Below, piece after piece: positions 6,265 through 12,031 of a DNA stretch of 12,031 nucleotides. The notes below the pieces were generated by a model. It did not search any database. It had not been told where the DNA came from and was given only the letters and a program-made list of their open reading frames with translations. This DNA is from JANXQG01 sp037147235. Lineage in GTDB: Bacteria; Planctomycetota; Planctomycetia; Pirellulales; Thermoguttaceae. The stretch spans positions 1-12,031 of the forward strand of contig JBAWVO010000203.1 of the NCBI GenBank assembly GCA_037147235.1. The letters run 5' to 3'. The number at the start of each line of letters is the position of its first letter. Within the stretch, counting starts at the first letter, position 1. Position numbers and translations under genes: made by a program.

Positions 6265-7056
6265 CTATTTCTCGTAAAACCCGAGTTCTCTCGCCCTCGC
6301 AAAGTCTGCTTCAGCTTTGCTCGTTTCGCCCATTACGTCGTAGGCTGCGCCGCGGCCGTAATACGCCTCGGCATAGTTCGGATTAAGCCGAATGGCATCG
6401 GTGTAATCCGCGATCGCGTGAGTGCGATTAGCCAGGTATCTGTAAACATTGCCCCGACCGCAATACGCCAAAGCAAACTTTGGGTTGACCCGAATGGCGT
6501 CAGTGTAGGCGGCAATCGCCTCGCGATGCTCGCCGTTTCCCTCGTAAGTACGGCCACGTTTATAGTACACTTCGGCCTTTTCGGCGGTAGCTGTAGCATC
6601 GGCAGCCTTGTCGGCCTTGGCTTTGTCGGCAGCAGCCTTGGCAGCTTTCTCGCTTCGCGCTGCTTCCTCGGCTTCCTCCCGTTGCTTGAGGCGAGCAACC
6701 AAACGATCGAGTTCTTCTTGTTTGGTCGCAAGTGCCTGTCGGGCTTGCTGATTTTGCAACTCAGCCGTCGCCAATTGTCTCTTGGCATATTCGAGAGATT
6801 TCTCTTTTTGACCTATCTCCTCTTCTCGCCTCTGCAATGCGTCCTCCTGTCGCTTGATCTGCTCCAAGCTCTCTTTGTTCTTCTTCTCGTTTGCGCTGTG
6901 ATCCTGCTCCTTCTTTGCCAACTCTGCGAGCCTCTCGTCGTTAATTTTCGCCAGTTCAAGGAGCGATTTCTGCCGTTCCAATTCCTGACCTTTATCCGCC
7001 GACCCGCAGCCCGCAATGAGCAGTATAAGGCCAAGAGCCACGAGTCGTTTCCCCAT
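6265..7056 (-). CDS. Coiled-coil TPR lipoprotein
   Basis: The 263-residue protein begins MGKRLVALGLILLIAGCGS, a lipoprotein signal with lipobox I14-A15-G16 and lipidated cysteine 17. Residues about 22-155 form a long charged coiled coil, ending in an Ala/Lys-rich stretch (KAAKAAADKAKADKAADA). Three TPRs follow at about 161-194, 195-228 and 229-262, each with the NPxxAxAYxxRG pattern typical of TPR proteins. It is probably anchored to a membrane, with the TPRs serving as a protein-binding surface. The start has AGGA seven bases upstream. It is the first gene of the minus-strand unit. The opposite-strand 298-codon open frame over this gene is a shadow of its coiled-coil composition. Confidence 0.88.
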   Translation of the reverse strand: MGKRLVALGLILLIAGCGSADKGQELERQKSLLELAKINDERLAELAKKEQDHSANEKKNKESLEQIKRQEDALQRREEEIGQKEKSLEYAKRQLATAELQNQQARQALATKQEELDRLVARLKQREEAEEAARSEKAAKAAADKAKADKAADATATAEKAEVYYKRGRTYEGNGEHREAIAAYTDAIRVNPKFALAYCGRGNVYRYLANRTHAIADYTDAIRLNPNYAEAYYGRGAAYDVMGETSKAEADFARARELGFYEK

Positions 7057-7165
7057 AACACGGTCCTCTTTTTGCGTTTTTAGACTGTCTATCGCTTCGC
7101 CAAATCCAGCCGCCGATTAACCCCAAGACTCGCTAACCGTCGGAGGCCACTCAGCAGCTCCCGCA

Positions 7166-7219
7166 GGGTCAGGCCGCCACTATCCACTTTATGTTTTAAA
7201 GATAGTGCCAGCCTGACCC
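7166..7219. repeat. Nested palindrome with CACTATCCACTTT core
   Basis: Outer arms GGGTCAGGC (7166-7174) and GCCTGACCC (7211-7219) are exact complements. Inner arms CACTATC (7178-7184) and GATAGTG (7201-7207) also pair. The centre CACTATCCACTTTATGTTTTAAAG closely matches the centre of the element at 4486-4509, whose outer arms differ. Confidence 0.7.
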
Positions 7220-7231
7220 CGTCGTCCGCAC

Positions 7232-7278
7232 GGCGTTCTTGGGTATTTTCGCACCTACCGGAACGCCACGGCGGTAGG
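7232..7278. repeat. Interlocked inverted repeats with pseudoknot-like order
   Basis: GGCGTTC (7232-7238) complements GAACGCC (7261-7267), and CCTACCG (7254-7260) complements CGGTAGG (7272-7278). The arms alternate 1-2-1'-2', so the two stems interleave and could form an H-type pseudoknot or two alternative hairpins in RNA. Confidence 0.55.
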
Positions 7279-7437
7279 CCAACATAACGTCTTGATTTTG
7301 ATCTACGGAAGCAGCCCTGTCAATAAGCCATGTTGTCAACTGCCACGCCCCCGCCAACTACATTCCACCAACCCCACCAATGGACAGAGAGGGAATTCCG
7401 TTTCGCGTCAACGAACCGTTTTCATGGAGTGAACAAG

Positions 7438-7460
7438 GCAGGCGAGACGCCCGCACCACA
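7438..7460. repeat. REP-like GGCG-aga-CGCC element
   Basis: GGCG AGA CGCC (7441-7451) in the context GGCAGGCGAGACGCCCGCAC resembles a short dispersed repeat I recall from planctomycetes and related phyla. The stem is only four bases, so the call leans on recalled similarity. Confidence 0.4.
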
Positions 7461-7594
7461 AACTTGGCGGAGAGCCGAGTAAATTGGTGAGAAACGAAAG
7501 CGGGCGTGTCGATAATAACAGTAAGATGGGCTGTATTAAATATTTCGGTTGTTGCAGATCCCCGCAAAAGCCGCCCAATAGGCAGTGTCTCGCT

Positions 7595-8998
7595 ATGTAT
7601 CGCATCTTATCACTGATCCTGGTTCTTGGCATGGGGCTGACTCAGTCGTCGATCGCCGCTTGGCCCAAGTCCAATGAGGCGTTACTGCCTGCGCCGTTGC
7701 CCACCGCATCACCTGCGCTCCAGGGACCGATCCATGGACCTGTCGAGCCGGTACAAGCCGCTTCAGCAACCCTTCCCGTGGACTTAAAAACGGCCATGGA
7801 ATGGACCTTGGAGCGGAATCCCGATTTGATGGCGATTCGGCAGAACACGCGTGTATCGCACGCTGCTTGGGCAGTTGCCCAGCAGTTCCCCACCAGCCTG
7901 AATCCGACTGTATCGCTTGACGTGCGTCCGTGGACCTTTGACAAGAATAGAGGGGAAGGGTCCAGACCACTTGAAACGCAGGTTTCGATGTCCTGGGCTC
8001 AGCCTATCGAACTGGGAGGCCGAACCGGATTTCGCACGGAGATTGCCCGGGCTGCCTTTACCCAGACCCAGTGGAACCTTGTGCAAGCCGAACTTGCGGC
8101 CCTCGTTCAGACCTATCGACTACACCAAACCGCCACGTATCGGCGCGAGAAGTGGCGCGTCGCACAGCAGTTGGCTGAATTCAACCGGCAATTGGTGAAG
8201 ACGATGGAGCGGCAGATGCAGGCCAATCAGGTCGCGACGGTGGATGTGGTGCTCGCCGAAGTGGAGAACCAATCTTCCATCCAACAAGTGGAAGTGTCTC
8301 GCCAAGACTACGTGGGCACCCTCGCCGACTTACGACAGCAGATCGGAATCGGTGAATACATGAACTGCCTGGAACCTGTCGGCCTATTGCAATTGCCTGA
8401 GGAAACGCTGGCCAGGGATGAAGACAATCTTATTCGTACCGCTTTGGAAAGTCGCCCCGAGATCCAAGCGGCACGGGCTCAAGCGGTTGGCTCGCGCGAG
8501 GCTATTGGCCTTGCTCGAGCCGATCGCATCCCGATCTTTTCGGCAGGCCCCGTCTACGAGAAGAACGAGTCGGGAACCACTTTCTATGGGCTCGCGGTCA
8601 GTACGCCCGTTCCCGTACTCAACACCGGCCGGACGCTTGTGTCCCAGCGTGAGGCCGAATACTGCCGGGATTTAGTCATCCTGGAACAGACCCAGCAGAA
8701 GATCAGGAACCAAGTGAAGGCCAGTCTGATCAAATGGCATCAAACTCAGCAGCTTGTCAGCCGCACCCATGCGACGATCGAGCCGATCAAGGAGCTGGCA
8801 GCAAAAGTCGATCGCCTTTATGCTGCCGGACAGAGCGACCTGGTCAAGCTGCTTCAGGTTCGGCAGCGACTCATCCAGGCCGAGAACACTCAGCTTGACG
8901 CAATTTGGCAGGCCACCCAAGCCTATGCCGATGTCCTCACGGCACTAGGAACCACTCCGCTGATCGGTGCCGTGGGAGCCGCATCTCCAACCCATTGA
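7595..8998 (+). CDS. TolC/CzcC-type outer-membrane efflux protein
   Basis: The 467-residue protein would form the trimeric outer-membrane channel of a tripartite efflux system. It starts with a signal peptide (MYRILSLILVLGMGLTQSSIAAW), has a proline-rich linker, then two outer-membrane-efflux repeats: one beginning LKTAMEWTLERNPDLMAIRQN, the second ALESRPEIQAARAQAVGSREAIGLARA. Each has the long coiled-coil helices of the family, and PIELGGRTGFR and STPVPVLNTGRT are typical turn regions. The frame is open from 7484, but the signal peptide fixes ATG 7595; a clear Shine-Dalgarno is lacking. Such genes usually sit beside HlyD-type adaptor and RND pump genes; neither follows here. Its last 98 bp recur almost exactly at 9863-9960. 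Substrate (metal or drug) is unknown. Confidence 0.9.
   Translation: MYRILSLILVLGMGLTQSSIAAWPKSNEALLPAPLPTASPALQGPIHGPVEPVQAASATLPVDLKTAMEWTLERNPDLMAIRQNTRVSHAAWAVAQQFPTSLNPTVSLDVRPWTFDKNRGEGSRPLETQVSMSWAQPIELGGRTGFRTEIARAAFTQTQWNLVQAELAALVQTYRLHQTATYRREKWRVAQQLAEFNRQLVKTMERQMQANQVATVDVVLAEVENQSSIQQVEVSRQDYVGTLADLRQQIGIGEYMNCLEPVGLLQLPEETLARDEDNLIRTALESRPEIQAARAQAVGSREAIGLARADRIPIFSAGPVYEKNESGTTFYGLAVSTPVPVLNTGRTLVSQREAEYCRDLVILEQTQQKIRNQVKASLIKWHQTQQLVSRTHATIEPIKELAAKVDRLYAAGQSDLVKLLQVRQRLIQAENTQLDAIWQATQAYADVLTALGTTPLIGAVGAASPTH
8901..8998 (+). repeat. Direct repeat, first copy (tolC 3' end; second copy 9863-9960)
   Basis: These 98 bp recur at 9863-9960 with differences only at 8963 (A versus C) and 8993 (C versus G). 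Both copies end exactly at the TGA stop, after which the sequences are unrelated. Together they flank the DUF4258 module. Confidence 0.9.
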
Positions 8999-9029
8999 GT
9001 AATCGAAGCATCTTGAATAATGTGAAGCG

Positions 9030-9073
9030 GCGGAGCTTGCTCCGCGCGTTTTCAGCCGCTTGCGACCGCAAGC
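9030..9073. repeat. Two hairpins downstream of the tolC-like gene
   Basis: GCGGAGC TT GCTCCGC (9030-9045), followed by GCGTTTTC, and GCTTGCG AC CGCAAGC (9058-9073). The pair could terminate tolC transcription, but it also resembles a dispersed planctomycete repeat, and the T tract is short. Confidence 0.55.
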
Positions 9074-9093
9074 AAGGAACCGTTCTTGCAACA

Positions 9094-9122
9094 TTGCTCC
9101 TCGCTAGTTTTGTGGTTACAAT
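9094..9122 (+). promoter_or_regulatory. Candidate promoter for the DUF4258 module
   Basis: TTGCTC (9094-9099), 17-base spacer, TACAAT (9117-9122). The -10 matches consensus at five of six positions, the -35 at three. Transcription would start near 9129, about 40 bases before the ATG at 9171. It lies after the tolC hairpins and so would drive the two small genes independently. Confidence 0.35.
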
Positions 9123-9170
9123 TAGCACGGGGATGTGGCAGCCATCATTCATGCCTCGGCGATAGATCGA

Positions 9171-9452
9171 ATGAAGAAACTTTTTCCCATTATTCGAGAA
9201 TTGGTAGACACCGAGAAATACGTTGTCGGCCAACATGCTGCCGAACGACTCGAAGAACGAGACATTTTGGAATGGCAGGTTGTTGCCGGCATGGCCGAAG
9301 CCGTTCTCTTGGCCGAATGGCCGGATTCCGCGCCGAATCCCACGGTGGAAGTGTCGGAAACATTGCCGGATGGCGTTGAAATCAAAGCGGTTTGGTCGTA
9401 TTTGCGTCAAAGTGGTGTTGCAAAACTCGTAACGGTTCATTTTTTCAATTGA
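9171..9452 (+). CDS. DUF4258 family protein, probable toxin-like component
   Basis: The 93-residue protein carries the DUF4258 pattern: YVVGQHAAERLEERDI (17-32) with the conserved H and R-x-x-E-R residues, a hydrophobic strand (VLLAEWP), and the terminal KAVWSYLR...KLVTVHFF strands. Members are small, often found in toxin-antitoxin-like pairs, and show RelE-like features, but their biochemical activity is not settled to my knowledge. An upstream in-frame GTG at 9135 would add 12 residues; neither start has a clear Shine-Dalgarno. The next gene begins eight bases after the stop, so the two are almost certainly co-transcribed. The module lies between tolC and a partial copy of the tolC 3' end. 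Confidence 0.8.
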   Translation: MKKLFPIIRELVDTEKYVVGQHAAERLEERDILEWQVVAGMAEAVLLAEWPDSAPNPTVEVSETLPDGVEIKAVWSYLRQSGVAKLVTVHFFN

Positions 9453-9460
9453 GTCAAATC

Positions 9461-9688
9461 ATGCGAATTCAAGGAAAGCGGTTAAAGCGAACGCGATTGG
9501 TTCAGGGCGGCAAATTTGTCGTGGCCGTTGAAGTGGAAATGGTTGTTCCGCCTGATGATCCAAGCGAGCCGTGCTATGAAGCGGAAACCGTTCAATTGAT
9601 CCGCGAGGTAGCCGAACACGCCGCTTGTGGCGACCGCGAATGGATTCAGCAACGCGGAACCGTCTATGAATTAGTCGCCTCATCGTAA
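9461..9688 (+). CDS. 75-residue partner of the DUF4258 protein
   Basis: The protein begins MRIQGKRLKRTRLVQGGKFV, continues as a beta-rich stretch (VVAVEVEMVVPPDDPSEPCYEAETV) and ends in a helix plus WIQQRGTVYELV. I do not know a named family for it. It is eight bases downstream of the DUF4258 gene, so it may be the antitoxin or cofactor of the pair (inference). ATG 9461 is chosen because it falls just after the upstream stop; a longer in-frame reading from 9392 would overlap the upstream gene. Its single cysteine pair (C47, C58 by my count) is not a CxxC zinc motif. Confidence 0.65.
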   Translation: MRIQGKRLKRTRLVQGGKFVVAVEVEMVVPPDDPSEPCYEAETVQLIREVAEHAACGDREWIQQRGTVYELVASS

Positions 9689-9813
9689 CGCACGCAGTTT
9701 TTTTGGAAAGAACAAAGGCGGGGAATAAGGGAGGGAATCTTTGTTTCTTTTTGTGCCAATGACTATGCTTGTCAATTTAGCCAAAACAAAGAGTCGCGGC
9801 CCTTTTTCTCCCC

Positions 9814-9960
9814 CTGCCGGGATTTGGTCATCCTGGAACAGACCCAGCAGAAGATCAGGAACCAATTTGGCAGGCCACCCAAGCCTATGCCGATGTCCTC
9901 ACGGCACTAGGAACCACTCCGCTGCTCGGTGCCGTGGGAGCCGCATCTCCAACCGATTGA
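9814..9960 (+). pseudogene. Truncated, internally deleted copy of the tolC 3' end
   Basis: Positions 9814-9865 match 8662-8713 of the tolC-like gene with one difference, and 9863-9960 match 8901-8998 with two. The two matches meet at a shared CAA, so 190 bp are missing in the copy; this is not a multiple of three and shifts the frame. The 5' part of the gene is absent. One of the three differences is silent and two give I-to-L and H-to-D, so the source may have been a slightly diverged functional paralogue. The 125 bp before it (9689-9813) hold no gene or clear signal. Confidence 0.9.
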
Positions 9961-9969
9961 TTTCGTGGC

Positions 9970-12031
9970 TTAGCTGATTGTCAGCGCGGTGCCTGCCGAA
10001 GCCACGCTGGCGACCGAACTGGCCGGAATCTGGAATTGGGATCCCGGTGAGCCTGTCGAAGTGCTAAAATTGGCAAACAGCGACAATGCGGATGTCGCAA
10101 TCGTCTGTTTGACGGTGAACTGGCGGCCGCCGGCGGGAAGGGTGGTTATACCGTCCGTGGTCAGCGTGATGCTTGTTGCTCCCGAGGCAACCGTGCCCGT
10201 CGCGATTGGCGCGGCGATGCCGTCGACATAGACCGAAACCGTGGCTCCGCTGATCGCTCCCGAGACATTGAACGAGAGTTTGGTGTTACTGTTCGAGTTG
10301 TTGGCAGACGTACTCCCGGTAACGGTCTGTCCGTTCACAGAGATGGAATCGGTCTGTGGCGCCGGCGGGGCGACAAAGACCGGCACGAAGGCGCGATAGA
10401 CCGGATCGACACCCGATCCCGCGTCCCACGCCGCGGCCGTGGCTGACTGGGACGTGACTTCCAGAACCTGGACGCCGTAGAAACCGGTGGTCGGCGTCAC
10501 TGTGTAGCTGGAGCCGTTCTGCGTAAGCGTCATGTTCGGATTGATCGCGTCCGCCGCCGGGCTGGTACCGGTATACGAGTTATCGACGTAATCTCCGGGA
10601 TAGACGGGCACGGCGCGGAACAATTGCACGTTTACCTGTGCCGCCGAGCCATCGGCGGAAACCCCCTGCGGGGTGAAGGTCGCCGGCGTATTGGCCGCGG
10701 TGAAGATCTTGTCGGTGCCGTTGATCGGCGTGACCCAGGGGTTCGGCGGATCGAACGAATTCGTGCCGACGTTGATCGTGAAGGTCTGGGTGCCACCCAA
10801 GCCGTCCGACACGTTCACCGTATAGCTGCCCGTCGCTTCCGGCAATGCCTTGAGAAGCAAAACGCCGTCCTGCGTGTCGGTGGTAATGCTCATCGACAAA
10901 ATCTTCAGTGGCGTCACAGGCTGACTGTTTTCGCCGGACGAGTTGGTCGATACCGGCTTGGCAGCGATGGCCTGGCGAACATTGTCACCCTTGATCAGCT
11001 TGCCGAAGATTGTGTAGCGGAAGTCGAGGAACCCATTGCTCGTATCGTTGGGGCTGGTGATGAAAAATTCCGAGCTATTGCCGTCCACGCCGTTGTTGGC
11101 CATGGCCAGCAGGCCGCTGGACGTGAATCGCAAGTCACCTCTCAACTCCACGGGGATCGTGCTTCCAGACCCCCCCGAGCCGCCCTGGATCATGAAAGTC
11201 TGGATGATTCGGTAGAACGAGGTGTTTGTGTAGGTGTTCGTATTGACCAAGTCGACGAAGTGACTCACCGTGCTGGGCGTGTAGTTATTGAATAACTGAA
11301 AGTCCATCTCGCCCTGGTCGGTGACAATCTTCAAGACCTGGTTGGTCTGCGGCATGTGGGTTGCGGTCAGCTTGCTTCCTGTCGGATCGTTGGTGCTTGT
11401 CGTGGTGGCACTGAACGTCGGCGTACTCGAATTCACACTGTTCAGCGCGATGAGTACCGGTGAACCAATCGCCACACTCGCGGGCGGGGCAAGCACGGAA
11501 AAGCTGTTCGCCAACACCGTCAGCGTGGCTGCCGTGGTGGTCGCCGGCGTGCCGACTGCGTTCGTGAAAACAGCCTTGTATTGGTAACCGCTCATCGCGA
11601 GCGTGGTACCGGTTATCGTCAGCGTGCCGGTGTTGCTGCCGGTGTACACGCCCACGTCCGTCAGGTTGCCGTAGCTGCTGCCGGTGCCGGTGTTGACTTG
11701 CCACTGCACGGTGGGAGTGGGGTTGCCGCTAGCCGCCGCCGTGAAGCTCGCCGTGCCGCCCACGACAATCGTCTGAGGAGCCGGGTTCGTGGTCACGCTC
11801 GGTGTACTCGGCGCGACCTGAACGGTCAGCGTGGCTGCCGTGGTGGTTGCCGGCGTGCCAGCAGTGTTCGTGAAAACGGCCTTGTATTGGTAACCGCTCA
11901 TCGCGAGCGTGGCGTTGGTTATTGTCAGCGTGCCGGTGCTGCTGCCGGTGTACACGCCCACGTCCGTCAGGTTGCTGTAGCTGCTGCCGGTGCCGGTGTT
12001 GACTTGCCACTGCACGGTGGGAGTGGGGTTG
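9970..12031 (-). CDS. Large surface protein with tandem Ig-like repeats and a cyclophilin-type prolyl isomerase domain (N-terminus outside window)
   Basis: About 686 residues are visible, from the right edge to TAA at 9970-9972; the start lies beyond 12031. Two Ig-like domains with a 102-residue period (GTLTITNATLAMSGYQYKAVFTN) come first. A cyclophilin domain follows at about 11343-10882: LKIVTDQGEMDFQLFNNYTPSTVSHFVDLV, then FYRIIQTFMIQGG with the catalytic R-x4-F-x2-Q arrangement, then SSEFFITSPNDT and FLDFRYTIFGKL, where the tryptophan and histidine of human cyclophilin A correspond to phenylalanine and tyrosine. The remaining roughly 300 residues are further Ig-like beta domains (SISVNGQTVTG...TLTTDGITTLPAGGRQFTV). 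No C-terminal anchor or PEP-CTERM motif is seen. Probably secreted or cell-surface; it may assist folding of or adhesion by beta-rich exported proteins. The gene runs toward the tolC copy and ends ten bases from it. Confidence 0.88.
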   Translation of the reverse strand, partial: NPTPTVQWQVNTGTGSSYSNLTDVGVYTGSSTGTLTITNATLAMSGYQYKAVFTNTAGTPATTTAATLTVQVAPSTPSVTTNPAPQTIVVGGTASFTAAASGNPTPTVQWQVNTGTGSSYGNLTDVGVYTGSNTGTLTITGTTLAMSGYQYKAVFTNAVGTPATTTAATLTVLANSFSVLAPPASVAIGSPVLIALNSVNSSTPTFSATTTSTNDPTGSKLTATHMPQTNQVLKIVTDQGEMDFQLFNNYTPSTVSHFVDLVNTNTYTNTSFYRIIQTFMIQGGSGGSGSTIPVELRGDLRFTSSGLLAMANNGVDGNSSEFFITSPNDTSNGFLDFRYTIFGKLIKGDNVRQAIAAKPVSTNSSGENSQPVTPLKILSMSITTDTQDGVLLLKALPEATGSYTVNVSDGLGGTQTFTINVGTNSFDPPNPWVTPINGTDKIFTAANTPATFTPQGVSADGSAAQVNVQLFRAVPVYPGDYVDNSYTGTSPAADAINPNMTLTQNGSSYTVTPTTGFYGVQVLEVTSQSATAAAWDAGSGVDPVYRAFVPVFVAPPAPQTDSISVNGQTVTGSTSANNSNSNTKLSFNVSGAISGATVSVYVDGIAAPIATGTVASGATSITLTTDGITTLPAGGRQFTVKQTIATSALSLFANFSTSTGSPGSQFQIPASSVASVASAGTALTIS
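11518..12031. repeat. 306-bp tandem repeat encoding Ig-like domains
   Basis: Positions 11518-11725 and 11824-12031 are closely similar at an offset of 306 bp (102 codons). The second copy is cut by the window edge, so the array may contain more units. High DNA similarity suggests recent duplication or gene conversion between domains. Confidence 0.85.

Larger units (their letters stand above)
7057..7594. other. Divergent intergenic region with inverted repeats
   Basis: This 538-bp stretch separates the minus-strand operon from the tolC-like gene and must contain both promoters, but I found no convincing -35/-10 pair. It holds a nested palindrome (7166-7219), interlocked inverted repeats (7232-7278) and a small REP-like palindrome (7438-7460). 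The short open frames in it look random. Confidence 0.6.

Noticed and set aside
6187..7083. A 298-codon plus-strand frame rich in hydrophobic residues, looking membrane-like
   Set aside because: It is the complement of the charged coiled coil and TPRs of the lipoprotein gene (Glu/Lys codons read as Leu/Phe), which has a lipobox and three clear TPRs.
8999..9813. Integrative element or insertion sequence between the tolC repeats
   Set aside because: No integrase, transposase or terminal inverted repeats are visible in these 815 bp; only the two small genes and hairpins are present.
10624..11295. A 223-codon plus-strand frame
   Set aside because: Antisense to the cyclophilin domain, whose motifs are unmistakable; the translation is Arg/Val-rich with no motifs.

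Overview
This window looks like a planctomycete chromosome, most likely from the Pirellulales. The case rests on an alpha-2-macroglobulin gene with an N-terminal TPR region and wording typical of that group, lipoprotein and TPR genes, a giant Ig-like/cyclophilin surface protein, weak Shine-Dalgarno usage, and many short palindromic repeats of kinds I recall from planctomycete genomes. No database search was possible.

Layout. Positions 1-3750 (minus strand) hold the remains of one secreted TPR plus alpha-2-macroglobulin (A2M) gene. It is broken by a frame change near 3001 and ends at a stop at 21-23 inside a palindrome, before any thioester domain. At least five kinds of short palindromic or tandem elements lie inside its reading frame. 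Positions 3786-4278 (plus) carry a MazF/PemK-type toxin preceded by a 25-codon frame where an antitoxin would be expected. Positions 4279-4644 are gene-free and full of palindromes. Positions 4645-7056 (minus) are a compact three-gene unit: a coiled-coil TPR lipoprotein, an unknown 137-residue protein, and an unknown 366-residue protein with a weak nuclease-like motif. Positions 7057-7594 are intergenic with further inverted repeats.

Positions 7595-8998 (plus) encode a TolC/CzcC-type outer-membrane efflux protein. It is followed by a small two-gene module (a DUF4258 protein and a 75-residue partner, 9171-9688), not by the pump genes that usually accompany it. A second, internally deleted copy of the tolC 3' end lies at 9814-9960, so the module is flanked by direct repeats of tolC sequence. 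Positions 9970-12031 (minus) are the C-terminal part of a large secreted protein with tandem Ig-like repeats and a cyclophilin-type prolyl isomerase domain; its start lies beyond the right edge.

The genes do not form one pathway. The window is better read as an accessory, rearrangement-prone region: two toxin-antitoxin-like modules, one broken surface-defence-type gene, one duplicated and deleted efflux gene, and repeats in most gaps. The best leads are the palindromic elements carried in frame with a conserved centre and changing arms, the tolC-flanked cassette, and the unassigned three-gene minus-strand operon.
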